Below are positions 23,230 to 35,239 of a stretch of 64,000 nucleotides of DNA, one piece after another. Position numbers and translations under genes: made by a program. The notes beneath the pieces were generated by a model. The model did not search any database, had not been told where the DNA came from, and saw nothing but the letters and a program-made list of their open reading frames with translations. The DNA is from Galbula dea (taxonomy: Eukaryota; Chordata; Aves; Piciformes; Galbulidae): positions 424,456 through 488,455 of the forward strand of contig VWZX01002935.1 in the NCBI GenBank assembly GCA_013399015.1. The letters are read 5' to 3'. Position 1 is the first letter of the stretch. Every line of letters begins with the position of its first letter.

Positions 23230-24600
23230 TCCCCTTAGCCTATTGAATTGCTTTTCTATGTGGCTGTGTAAATGAAGGGGCAGGGAGGAGTGCTATAAAA
23301 TCTAAAAGTGGAAAATCTCTTTACCCTTTTTGGCCCATGAAACTCCTAAATAAACACACACAATGGTGATATACTTTTTTTTTTCCCCCCTCTCCTTTAA
23401 AAAGATGCACATCTAAGTGCACAAATAGAATTTTGTAAGCCTCCTACAAGCCCATTGTTTTTGTAAATTACTCCCCTTCCTGTAAAATGTTCTGTTTCTG
23501 CACTCATTTTTTGCCATTAAACATTGAAATGTTTTCTCTCTGTTCTCCAAAACACATCTACCATTCCCCCAGTATTGATGAATTTCTCAATGGTCTTAAC
23601 AATCCAAATTTTAATAATCTTACTCCTAACTGTAAATACAGCTTAAAAATGACATGCAAAGATTGTATTTCTTTTCAGAAATGCATTATTCTAGGAGAGA
23701 TTGTTCCTGTTGTGTGCTTTTTGGGTGTTGTTGGTTTTTTTTTTCCCCTTCTTTAATTCTGCTTGAGAAGAGCAAATAGATGAAAAGAGAGAGAAACGCT
23801 AGCTAATCTAAATTGGGAAATGAAGAGGGCTTTTTTTAAGCATGAAAATTTCATCATCTTGTCAGCTGGCAGAATGCCTGCTGTGTGGATTCACAAAGGC
23901 TAAGAATTACACTTTCATGAAAATTTTCCTCACTAACTGCCCTGGTTAATTTGAAAGATAACCCACTGTTCTAATTCATTCCTCAATTGGGCGGCGCAGG
24001 TTTTATCTTTGATCTGACAAAGCATTTGTGTTAATCGTTTTGGCCCTCTACTAGACACTCTTGGGATTGTGCTTTTACAATAAATGTGTCTGTGATAGCT
24101 CTTTAGTCTATTATACTTACAATAGATCCATAGAACTGGTAATTAATTCTGTACTGCTTTGGAAATGGGGAAGAATAGGTGTAGCTCTGTCAAGTGCTGC
24201 TGGGAAGTTTGTTTAGCTAGTTCATTTTTGAAGTGTTCCCCTCAGCCATCAGGGAAACATCCATGCTAGGGAATGGGTGAAAGCTGAAATATGCAAGCAG
24301 AAGTGGAAAAAACTGACCAGCTTTTGTTCATAAGGAGGCTGTCATTTCATTTATAGTAAGTGGATCTAATGATTACGATGGCAACTGGTTTGTCTTTTGC
24401 ACCAGAGTATTCAAATGCTCATTTTAGAGCACTTGGTAAATAAGTGCCAACTCTCAGATCCCCTTGTAAAATAACCTGGTAAAAATCAGTATTCACATCC
24501 ATTAAATGAATCCTCATCTTACTGAGCTGTTGAGGTGTTAATTTTGCCAACTGGAAAGAACTGAGTGAAAAAAAACCCCAAGATAGGGGTTTTTTTCACT
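23230..24600 (+). promoter_or_regulatory. Strong candidate ultraconserved-type enhancer block
   Basis: The core at about 23770-24130 contains an E-box CAGCTG (23863-23868), GCTAGCTAATC, CTGGTTAATTTG, TTCTAATTC, CAATTGGGCGGCGC with two CpGs (23992, 23995), a mirrored SOX/TCF pair CTTTG-N6-CAAAG (24007-24022) and GTTAATCG. No transposon, simple repeat or ORF lies in the core. It is flanked by similar low-repeat sequence from 23230 to 24600 that ends in a near-perfect inverted repeat. POLA1's last introns are documented to contain very long ultraconserved elements, some acting as forebrain enhancers of ARX; this is my best candidate for one. Identity to a named element is not claimed. Confidence 0.5.
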
Positions 24601-24601
24601 C
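24563..24601. repeat. Near-perfect 16-bp inverted repeat (hairpin)
   Basis: Left arm GAGTG-A8-CCCC (24563-24579) pairs with right arm GGGG-T7-CACTC (24586-24601) around a six-base loop AAGATA, with one unpaired A. In RNA it would form a stable stem of 16 pairs. No transposon termini are recognisable outside it. Confidence 0.85.
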
Positions 24602-27600
24602 ATGCCATTTGAGCAGGAGCAAAATTCATACTGAATTGGTTGGACTGGGAAGCTGTTGTCCCTGAAGCAGCAGGGTTTTAATTTTGTTTTAAATACACAT
24701 TTGTGGTATTATTGGTGTTGTATTTATAGGCTAAAACCTGGCTTCATGTAGATGCTCTTTATATGCCACCTCATTAATAGAGCATGGCATCTTGAGATCT
24801 TTTGATGTTTTTCAGAATGCTTAAAATGATGCAAATTTGGAAAGAATTTCAGAAAATATTGAAAAAAATCTTGGTTCAAGCTGTCTTGCACAGGTTTTCT
24901 TTGACAGTCTTTTTCTACTGGACCACTGGAACCCACAGGCAGAAGTGAGTTTGAAGGCTATTGAACACTGCTAAATAACTTCATAGTGTTCAGCTGTGAA
25001 AAATTCAATGTTCAATAGCCCTCAAAATTTCTCATTTCTTACCTGTGGAGGGGTAGTGCACAGCTTGCACATTAGGTCTCAATATAAAAGCATGTTGGTA
25101 CACTTTTCAAGATCTTTGAATTATTATTTTATATATATACATGTCTCTTCTGACTGTTGTCTGTATGTTCCTGGGTTTTGTATTAGTATTTTATGCACTT
25201 AGAGATTTGTAAACAAGCTAATATTGTAAGAGGAGACAGCATTCACACAGGTTTGGGGATTGCATGGTGGATTTTCTTCAGAGACAAAGATGACAAGGCT
25301 AGGTGTGAACCTGGAATCTTCCACACTTCAATCAAGTGTATTGCCAACAGCCCACAGGTGTACACCACGTGAACAAGTGAAAATAGAAGGAATTGTGATA
25401 CCAGTTGATGTGGCAGACACAATCAGATAGCTGGACTCTGCTGTTGCATTAACTGTAGTGGTAATATTTGGAGTCCTTCCTGTTGGGATGGAAATAGGTT
25501 TCTGAGTCTTTTGCAAATGTGAAGTTGTATCATTGTCATTTTGCTTTACATAGAGAAACTGAGATGTTTATTTTTTTAGTACTGAAAGCTTCCAAGTCAA
25601 GGCAGAATGGAAAGCAATTGGGAGTGAAAGAGAAGAGATTAATGTACTTCTCTTCAGAGTTTATTGGGATAGGGTAGGGAGGCTGCCACCAGATTATCAA
25701 GAGTTTTCTCCTCCTCTCCACAGTAGCATTTTCTGATGCTTTCCTTGATTGAGATTTGACAAATGGTTTGTATTTTGAGTCATGTTTTGGTTAAGCAGGA
25801 GGAAATTAGGAATACCTTCATTATTGAACAGAGCAGTCAGTATACCAGCACATGAAAGGGGTTTACATCTGTCTTTCTGATACTATTTCTCTTTATTGCA
25901 TAATAAAAGGTAGCCCTTTGGTCACCATATGTAGTGCATTTTGGGGATGAGTAAGCAGTTCTTTACCACAGCACTCATAGTGTCTATTAACTGGAATTGA
26001 TTCACTATTACTGCAACTTCTCCATGATCTGCCCTGTAAAGGAATTGTTTGTTTTAGACTTGGAGCATCAATATGATTTTTAGTGAAGTGTTTCAAAGTA
26101 ATGATCGATTCATCTTTACAAAGGCTTTAACTCCCTTCATTGGATTTTACTAGCCAGGAGGAACATGCCTCCATCTGACTGATGATTGAGGCCAAGTGTG
26201 ACTCTGCACTCAGAATTCTAGCCACTGAGAATGAGTGAACATAAGGAAAGGAGCAGTTTCTGTTTGCTGTTGCTTCTTCCTAGCGCTTAGTCCACGCTCT
26301 GGTACCTTGCCAGAGAAGACTTAATGACACTAGATATCTCTCTCAGCTCTTTGTAGAAAAGGCTCCCCAGGCTGGCCACCACGTGGAGCAGGTTCTAAGA
26401 AATGGGGATTGCTTCAATAGTGTAAAACTAACTTTGTAATTTCCTCTGTAGGTAGAATACAGGAATGTAAGAGCTTATTATCACAATAATTTGTCTGCTT
26501 AGGCTTCTAAATGGCAGTATTGTGAAGATCATGTTACAGGAAGTGTGCCCAGAGGTAAATATGGTCATGGTTATGATTGCCACCAAGTGTGTAATGTTCA
26601 CCTAGGTGATTGAATCACTCATCTAATAACAAGATGTTGCTGTCTTCAGAGGATTACAGAACACACTGTCTTTGAAGGTACTCTGTTGGAACTGATCTGT
26701 TGCCCCAGTCGAAGCAATGATGAATTTTGGCAACACTTGGAGAGCATGTTTGTACTGCAATATAGAGATATGGTTGCAGCTCTGTGTATCTGAGCTGGCT
26801 TTAAACTGCCTATAAAGTAGGTAGCTTTGGTGTGCCAATAGCAGTATTTGTTAGGAGATTCTGTAGCCAAAAATTTAAAATCTTTGGCAAATCTATGCAG
26901 CCTGTGGAGGGGTCTGCTACAACTGCACTACAACAGTGCCAGAGTGAGCAAAAGTGCCCTTCTTTGGGTATTTCAGGCTGACAGAAGTACTGTGGATGCT
27001 CTATTGCTTTTTAACATTTGCTTCTTCTGAGGCTGTTTTACTAACAAATCATCAGTCACAAGAAGATTTATGACAAATCATTGATCTTGGAAGGAGCAAT
27101 ATTCATCTTTTTACAGTACTTTTAGAGAGCTATTTTGAATCTGTTTAGGTTTTTGTTAAATTCAGTTTAAATTTTTGTTACCAGAAGCAGAAATCCAGGT
27201 AAGCTAATTAAGGCTTAAAATGAATTTTAAAACCACCAGTTCTCATGGAATTTTGATACAATTAATCCCTTATACTACACTGACTTGAAACTGGAGTATT
27301 GAAATAGCAAACCAAATTAAATCTGTATTATTCTACAGAAACATTTATTAGAGAACACATTATAACCAGTTGTCCTGGTTTGGGTTAGAAAAGGGCTGAT
27401 TCTGTTGGATGAGGTGCCACAAGTCAACAAGGTCTCTTGGCCCTTGCATACTTGATGTATGAGTAACTAGCAATGCTTACAGCACTGGAGCACTTTGCAT
27501 CCCTCAGGAGTAGCACAGTTAAAATCTGAAGCTGAAGAGCCCATGTTTTCATTGGACATGGTTCTTTTCACAAGGCTTTCCAAGGGCTTGAGGGTTTGAG

Positions 27601-27649
27601 TGCTGTTCAGATGCTTTTGCCTGATTCAGGGGAAGGTGAGTATAAAGAG

Positions 27650-27935
27650 TCACTTTCGAAGTGTTTCTACACCCATGCATGCAGTGTGTAGAATAAGCAA
27701 GAGGAGCTTGAAGTACTGGCCCAGTCTCAGAGTTATGATGTTGCTGGTTTAAGTGAAGCATATTGAGGTGAGTCCTGTGACTGGTGTGCCATGGTGGATG
27801 GTTATAAGGTCTTCAGGAAAGACAGACAAGGCAGAAGAGGCAGGGGTGTGGTGCTGTATGTAACAGAAGGACTGCTATGTACCCACCTTGCTACTAACAA
27901 TGAGAAGGTTGAGATTCTCTGGGTAATGACACATC
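27650..27935 (+). mobile_element. CR1 LINE ORF2 endonuclease fragment, sense, decayed
   Basis: The + strand translation gives FYTHACSV-stop-NKQEELEVL, then AQSQSYDVAGLSEAY-stop, then CDWCAMVDGYKVFRKDRQGR and GVVLYVTEGL, continuing to KVEILWV. This matches the N-terminal apurinic-type endonuclease domain of CR1 ORF2 (family features NKQEELE, SYD, FRKDRQGRRG, GVALYV). Two in-frame stops and missing flanks show it is dead. It is the only piece from the 5' half of a CR1 in the window; all others are 3' ends. It has no CR1 tail of its own, so it was cut at both ends. Confidence 0.85.
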
Positions 27936-30749
27936 TAGGGAATTATTATTTTTTCTTTTATAGTGGCCAAGAGAAGTCTAAGCAGTACCAGAGGTAAAGC
28001 AACAAATTCTCTATAGAGATTTCCTATATTCTAGGAAACTACAGGGGCAGTTCTAGCAGTCTGTGCTCTGTTGGAGTTGACTTTTGCTGCTCCTCTTGAC
28101 TCATGAAACTTGTACTTCTACAGATTTGTTTAAGAGAAACAGTTTCAAAAGCTAGTGGAGTTTTGGATCATCTGAAAGGAAGAAGAGATGTTACTTCATT
28201 TTAAGTGAGAATGCTCCCATCTGCAGGAAGAAAGGGCAGAATAGCATTACCTTGGCTTCAGAAAAGGGTTGTCCACTTGCTTTACTGTGTTTTGTTCAAA
28301 AGTCAAGGTCTTCCAAATGCTACAGAGTCTCTGTTTTCTACAGCTACAGTATTTCCTTCAGGGGATGTATGCAAGTGGATGTCTTTAATTTTTGGGTCTT
28401 TAATCCCCAGGCATTAAGAAAATAACTGCTTTGTCTGCCTACTTTGGGAGATGGTATGATTTTAATGCAGAATCTAAGTAGTTAGATAGTCAAGCTGTAC
28501 TCCTAAACAGATGTTGGCCCATTCTGTGTGTCAGTCTCTGAAGAGAGTCCTTGAAGCTTATCAGTCAAGTTGGGCAGATTTGTTCTCAGAATCTTTCATA
28601 CTACAGCACCTACTTTTGTCCCTACTTTTTACTGACTGTTAGTTACTCTGTGACTTTTATTCCTATGAACATGTTGGGGTTTTTTTTACTGTCTAGGTTT
28701 GTGTTGTAAATTGAGCCTAGTGAATTGGTAGCTCTGTCTGTGCTTTAGTCCCATGTGTTCTGTGCTGGCACACTGCTTTTAGCATTTTTATTGCTAGAGA
28801 TGAACCTTCCCTCTCTATTTTCATGACACTCTGAAGATTATTGTCTCTTCAGTCTGCCCACAGCTGCAGCATCCTATAAGAGGGGGGTGGGGGGATGGAA
28901 TAAAGCTTTGTAGTCTTGTTACAACTGTTACACAGCTAAATGACATTCTTGTTTGCTTGCTTTCATCTGAACAGTTTCTGCTGTCCCAAATATCTTCAGC
29001 CTAGTAAACTCTGTTAGGCTTGGAATCCACAAATAGGTGGGAGAAATACTTCTGTGGTATTCCAAAGGTAAACCCAGGTTCTACATGGAAAATTAAGACT
29101 CTGCAGAACTTGACAAGTAGATGTTTTCCTTTTCTCCTGAGCAAAATCATTGTCTTTGTAAGTGGCATCTGCAAGAGCAGCATCAAAACTCCACCACTCT
29201 CAGGAAAGATCTCCAGATAGGAATTTTTATGCAGTGACTGAACTCTTAACCATCTAAAAATACAAATCTCAGTTTCAGAGCTGCAGCAGATACTCCACAT
29301 GTCTTGCATCTTTATCTTCAACCTTTGTTGTGGGACAGTATAAACAAAATGCTGTTTGAAGATCAGTTTGATTTTTATACTGACCCAAAAAGCATTTTTC
29401 TTTTCTTTTCCCTTTCTGTGTTGGTGGCTACAGTTCAAAGGTGGAAAAAGTATGAATTCCCAAATGGATTTCTTTAATTAATCTACCCACTCATCAATAA
29501 TATCATCCCAGAAATTGATTTAACTGACATTTTCCTTATGTTCTTTTTTTTTTCCTTTATCACTTGTCACACCCTGTCTTTGAAGAGTATAGTCATGCAC
29601 ATGTTGGAGGTTATTTTTGGAATCATAGGCTTTCCTTTCCTCATGAAAATATGGTCAGTGTAGCAACAGTCTTCCTTTTAGCCTTTAGGTTCATTGGTGG
29701 AAGTTTCTGTGTTAATGCCTTCAGCTTGGGTGATGCATATTTTCCATGTCTTTTTGAAGATCTTTGCATTAGCAACACTTAATTTCTGCACTCTGCTGTG
29801 CATGTGAAGTATTTAGCATTGTGCATATTTTACAGTTGGAATGTTGTTAATTATTGTGTCAATTTTGGGAAGTTATTGGATTTGGAAGAATTATCTGCAA
29901 AGACAAAATAGGAGGTGGAGTTAAGTGGAAGTGTAACCTCATCAAGTCTGCAGTCAACCCCCATTCCTCTGAGTGGAAGGCAACCCAGCTGTGAGGATTG
30001 CTGGCCACACTCTCATCAGAGAAGGAGAGGAGGGAGAGAGAGAGAAAATTAGCAAGAGAGAATTCCTTTCTATCAATCCTGTCTTCACACAAATTCAGAC
30101 TTCTGAGTTGGCATACGTGAGAGTGTAACTTAATTTCCAAATGACATGATGAAAGCACATCTGTCCCAAAATTAATACCTCTTGAGAATATCATAATTGT
30201 ATATACTGAAAATAATTAGTATCTGTAATTTGCAAGTCATAAATGTCTAATTTTTAGCGAAGTTGTTTGTTTCCATTTAAGATAAATTCTCAATTTAATA
30301 TCCAAAGCAACATTCCACTGCACTACAAAGGGGCCAGAATTGTTGGAACAACAGAGAACCCACTCAGCCCCCCAAAATACAAAGAGACAGAATGATAACA
30401 TGCTGAATTCTGTTGCAGAATATAACATGAGGTTTCTGCAAGAACTTTCTTAATTACTGGAATCATTTTGCTTGGGTAATACATGTTCTTTCTCATAACT
30501 GAAGCAATTCATGCTGGCTGATCTCACAATAGAACTAGCAGATACTAAGTGACCCACTGACCACCTATCAAGTGCAAAGTTCCAGTGCAGAGTTGAATTT
30601 GGTAGGATGTCTTCTTTTGTGTATCTGTGCATGTGTGTGTATATATATCTATGTGTATGAATAATGACATTAAGATTAATACAGCTATTGTCTTCCACTA
30701 TTCCTACAGTGTTGGTGATGCTTTTTCACACTACCCTCTGATATTAGAA
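27936..30749 (+). other. POLA1: Giant intron segment, nothing recognised
   Basis: AT-rich unique sequence between CR1 pieces. There is a G run near 28885 and a GAGAGAGAGA run near 30033. The 145-codon antisense frame 29001-29438 has no domain features and no support. No RNA gene was recognised. Confidence 0.6.
30628..30658. repeat. TG/TA microsatellite-like tract
   Basis: GCATGTGTGTGTATATATATCTATGTGTATG: short interrupted (TG)n(TA)n run, about 100 bp before a CR1 fragment. Confidence 0.8.
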
Positions 30750-30852
30750 ATTTTTTCCCAGTTGAGGTGCCAGAGCACTGGCACAGACTGCCCAGAGAGG
30801 TTGGAGAGTCTCCTTCTATGGAGGTATTCAAAACCTGTCTGTGTGACCTGGT
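30750..30852 (+). mobile_element. CR1 LINE internal 3' fragment without tail, sense
   Basis: GTTGAGGTGCCAGAGCACTG through ACTGCCCAGAGAGG to GAGGTATTCAAAACC and TGTGACCTGG. It is nearly identical to the corresponding part of the antisense copy at 58036-58558. It stops abruptly at GACCTGGT and lacks the 3' tail. The missing next piece, starting CTGGTCTAGGGAATCC, occurs in the same orientation at 33560. The two may be halves of one insertion. Confidence 0.88.
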
Positions 30853-33559
30853 TATGCTCATTTAAAGGAAGCAATTAATCAAATTCCCCCTCCCTCCTGC
30901 TCCTTTCTACCTCTCTATCTCTTTCTGTGATAAGGGATCAGCATTTATACTGTTTATTCCTTTAATGGGGGATTTTTGGGGATCACCTTGTCAGGTTTTT
31001 GTTAATTGTTTTGGTTTTTTTCTTAACCCAGTGAGTGAAGTAGCAGTAATGGAGTCAGTGGAACTGCAGTATGGTCCTTGAGAGTTTCCTAGCTGATTAA
31101 GCATGAGGTGGTTTTAGGCTCTGACTCCCCTGCTCCTTCCTCAACCCCTTCAGTGAAAGAGAATGAAATACTTTCTAGGGAATGGATAATTGATTTGTCT
31201 TTGGAGACTTCCCAACAAGAGTGAGTCAGGAATCTGATGGACTTAGACCCAACAAAATAAGCCTACTTTATCTGCCCAGAAATGGCAGGGATTGCTCCAG
31301 AGTTTTATTTTCAGTCTTCTCTGCTAAGTCCATTTGTGAAGTGCTTCATGAGGCCAGTGGCAAGGTGCCACTCAGTGTTTCAGGTGCCATTCAGAAAAAG
31401 CCTTGAGTAGCAGATAGCTATTTGAGGAGCATCTGAGATGGTAGTGAAAAATGAGGAAAATTTATCTATGATGATAAAATAGATAAAATTTATCTTTGAT
31501 GATGTATTTACTGTCTGTATAGATTAAACTAATGCCTTTCTAGACACAGATCTGTGCATGAGAAGCCAGCATCATAACCTTGCAGGTACAGATAGCTACA
31601 AATTTTTCCACTTTCTCTCTATCCTCTAGTGGTGGGACAAAGAATTGTCTGGAATGGGTCAGACATGATAAAGCACTAGGAAGAAGTCTGTTAAAACCAG
31701 CATTTCAATAGGAGAAACCTTCAGAGTCAAAACCAGAGGCAACATGACATTCTTCAAAAGGCTAGTGAAAGAAAATGCAAGGGGTACCTCTCCCACTGTC
31801 TGGGGTAGTTTCTTCTAGCAGACTTCAGTAGTTGTTTTTAGGATATTCCAACCATGTCTGAATAGTGATATTAACAAAGGAATTTTGCTTTTAATGTCTC
31901 TTAAGTGGTTTAGAACTCTTAGGGCATCCTTGCTATGTTGGAGCATTAAAGATGGTGATGGAGTAGATGTTTGGAAGATGTCATTCCTAGTGGTTGGAAA
32001 CATGATAAACTTTCAAGTGTGCCCCCTGTTTTGGCCCTCACTTGAGGACCCTCTGCCAAAACCTGAGGAAGGAGAGAAGTCTGCCAATGTACAAAGCAGT
32101 GCAAGAATCTAATCTTGATGCTGTAGGCATTAAGGCTAAATGTCCATCTTTAGGCAGTTCCTGTAACTTCTGGCATATCAGATAAATTTCAGTTGCTGGC
32201 ATTGGTGTTTCATGATCTCCACCAGTGGTCTGGGAAAAATAAATACCACCTGGAATAATCCATACCCTCAAATAATGAGTATTTAATATAAAATTCTTCC
32301 TCCCCAGAAAAAATAAAGTCCTTGGCATTAGCTTCCACTTGGATTTCTGCAGTGGAAGCAAAACTAGCCCTGCTAGTTGAATGTTTCTTCATTCAACTTG
32401 CAAAGAGGTTGGCATTCAGTACTGATGGAGTAGAAGAACTTTCTGGCTACCAGAACTTGGAGACTAAAATTATGGTGCAGTAAAGATTTCTTTTCTCCTG
32501 GCACTAAGCTTTTTCAGCTTCTGTTAGAGTTGTCCTTGTGAATACAGCACTGAGCACTGGATGAGCACCAGTCTGAAGAAGAGACAGAATTTTTCCAGCA
32601 GCAGGGAATTTTTTGGGGAAGAGATGACATTGTGTATTTCATCCCAGAAAACTATGTCCACAGATAACTGTGACCAGTTGATAGGGAGAAAAAAAAAGTG
32701 TTTGCCACCAGAGGAGAAGCTACTGGATTATCTTTTAGTGTTTTACTGAAACATTACTTCCATGTTCATTACTTTGCAGTTACTTCAGGCAATTTATTTA
32801 CAGGTGATCTGAAAATTGGTGAATTAAAAGGAAAGAACCAAACCATGCTCCACTGCTTTGTTATGTTAAAGATTTGACTTCTGGTGCTAAAGGAACAAAA
32901 ATCTCCTGTGATCTTGTGGGCTCATAGGATGAAATAAGTGGCTTTTTATGACATATTACCTGTGTGGGTTAGGAAAGAAGTTGCTCAGAAGCTGCCTTTG
33001 GATTATAGGAGTTGTTAAAAAATGTAAAGTATTGCACATTAATGAGTATGTCTGATGTGACTTTGGGCTATCTCACCTTGATGAGATAGCAGCACACACA
33101 CAGAGGTGAATAAATTCCTTTATTCCCCTTAATATTCTGTATTGTTGCTTTCCATACTGACTCCTCAGTAGAGATCTTCCATCCCTTTCTATTTCCAAGC
33201 TGTGTTATCCTTAATTGCTGCCATCTCCACACACCTTTTTCTTTTTGCCCTAACAGGAAAGTAGTAAGACAATTTTTTTCCAACTGCTCAGAAAGTTAGG
33301 AAGCTATTGGAAAAGTAGCTAATGGAAGAAAAATCTTCCCTTTTATCCAGAGTGTAAGATGTCTGGAATGAAGTTGTGCTTAATACTAAGAAACTAGCTT
33401 TTTATAGGAGGTGTTCCCTACTGAAGAAATTACTTTGTTGCATTACTTAAAGGAAAATGTAGACCCTACTGTTGTATCTCTTTAGATGGTGTGGTTTGGT
33501 TTTTGGTTGCTGTTTATTTTTTAAACCCAGCTATCAGATAATGAAAGCTCTTCTACTTC
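30853..33559 (+). other. 2.7 kb segment separating two CR1 halves
   Basis: The sequence between two abutting halves of the same CR1 type. Both junctions share CTGGT, as an insertion with a short target duplication would leave. No LTR-type TG...CA ends, RT or gag-like frame, or tail was recognised inside. The longest frame (32038-32361 -, 107 codons) is unlike anything I know. Its nature is open: non-autonomous insertion, rearrangement, or coincidence of two truncated CR1 copies. Confidence 0.35.
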
Positions 33560-33645
33560 TGGTCTAGGGAATCCTGCTGTGGCAGGGGGGTTGGACTAGA
33601 TGATCTTTCCAGGTCCCTTCCAACTCTTTAATATTCTGTGATTCA
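33560..33645 (+). mobile_element. CR1 LINE 3' tail, sense
   Basis: GGTCTAGGGAATCCTGCTGTGG, then a G run, GGACTAGATGATCTTTCC, CCCTTCCAACTC and the tail TATTCTGTGATTC. Same 3'UTR type as 6275 and 58036. It starts precisely where the fragment at 30750-30852 stops. Confidence 0.9.
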
Positions 33646-35239
33646 GAGAGAGCCTTGTGACCATCCTCAGGTATTTTAATTGCTTTGACATCTTTTGCAA
33701 CAGAAAGGCAAGAATGTGTTTTCCTTCAAGGGTAACAGTTTGGGCAATTTTCTGTAATCCAGTAAATACAAATTGTTCCCTGATTATCTGTCTATGTCTG
33801 TCAAGCAAATTTTAATGGATGAATGAATGAGTCAAATGGAAATACACAAATATGCAAAACATGGGTCTAATTACAAGGCTGCTGAATTTACACAAGGTCA
33901 GGTAAACAAGGCACTGTGTAATGATTATTAATTGTTAATAATGCCTTTGGTAAAATATGTTTCAGCTCTGAACACATTTTTGCCTTTTTAGTTGTATGAA
34001 ACAACCAAATGTTGTTCTGTGTAGTGGGAAGGGTACTTTTCTAAAAATTAGAAGTACATTCAGCAGTTAGGTATGAAAATTCCATAGTAAAAAGTAGATA
34101 AATTCATTAACCCTCATTCATTGAATAAATGAATAAATTCATTAAGTTTTTTCCTCACAAGGTAGTGCTAGTAGCACAGAAGCTCCTCCAGTGCTGTGTG
34201 ATGAAAAAGAGCTGTGTTTTCTCTTTCTCAGTTACCTTCTCCTGCCTTAATTCTATTGCCCTTTTCTTCACATGCCTTTTCAACTTACCTGTCCCTTTTC
34301 TCCTGTGTCTTTTGGTTCCACTGAAAATATTTATCACACATGGCTTTTAAGACAGCAGAATCTGCAAGTCTGCCAGGAAGGAGAAGCAGGAGGCTGAACC
34401 AGGAGATGGTGAGGTTCTGCTGTTCAAGGAAATGACACAAAACACAAACACAAATTCACTTTCTGTGCTGGGTTTATATTGTTATACTGGCTTGTAAAGT
34501 TGTATGAACAAATAGTTCATTTGGACAGGAATGGGGAGGGAGATTGCAAGTAGAAAACCTATCTATAATGCATTTCATAGTTTTTGCCTGACTGTTTCTC
34601 TCTGGTTTTGCAAACACAATCCTCTCCTGTTGCAAACTGTGCAGCAGCCCTAACTTTCAGCAGTACCACTTGCTTTCTGTAGCACTGCCTTGGATGATAA
34701 AATGACACATTTTGAAGATGAAACAAGTTTAAACCTCATGACAAATTGGGTAGCTTCAGTTTGCTTTAAATACTGAGGAAAAGGTTCAGTCTTTTATGCT
34801 TGATAGGTCTTTGCAAACCCCCCCCTCCCCCCCCCAAACAAAAACTGATTAAACTGATGAACAAAGGAGTTTTATTAAGTGAAGGGATTTGCCTGGTGTA
34901 GTAATGGTCTCTGACACTAGCTGGGTGCTTGATGAGTCAAAGAACTCTCTGAAAGACAGCTTCCTTTCAGGAAAACTTTTTGTTGGAGATGCAAGTTTCT
35001 AGTTAGTGGCTGACTTTTCTGATAAAGCTATAAGTATTTTCACCTGTATGACTGCCCAGGTCTACTGCAGGTGCAGCTGCTGTATGGCACTTTGTGGCAA
35101 GAAGTTCCAAAGGCTATTTGATAGTGTTTAAAATAGTTTTTATTTTTCACTGCTGTGGTTTTGTAATCTTTTCAGCTTCACTGACATTCTGTTTGGAATT
35201 GCAAAGAAAGGTAAACAAAACAAGAAGTTTTATCCTGTG
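33646..35239 (+). other. POLA1: Giant intron segment, low-repeat
   Basis: AT-rich unique sequence with a ATGAATGAATG-type short run near 33820 and a C-rich run at 34818-34835. No transposon, RNA or coding exon was recognised. Confidence 0.6.
34818..34835. repeat. Poly-C low-complexity run
   Basis: C8-T-C9 approximately, ending in AAACA. Simple homopolymer tract without further context. Confidence 0.85.

Noticed and set aside
27370..27420. GTTGTCCTGGTTTGGGTTAG resembles the start of some bird LTRs (TGTCCTGGTTT)
   Set aside because: The likeness stops after about 15 bp and no matching second LTR, polyA signal or internal region was seen.
29001..29438. 145-codon - strand ORF
   Set aside because: No domain, no start context, in unique intron sequence.
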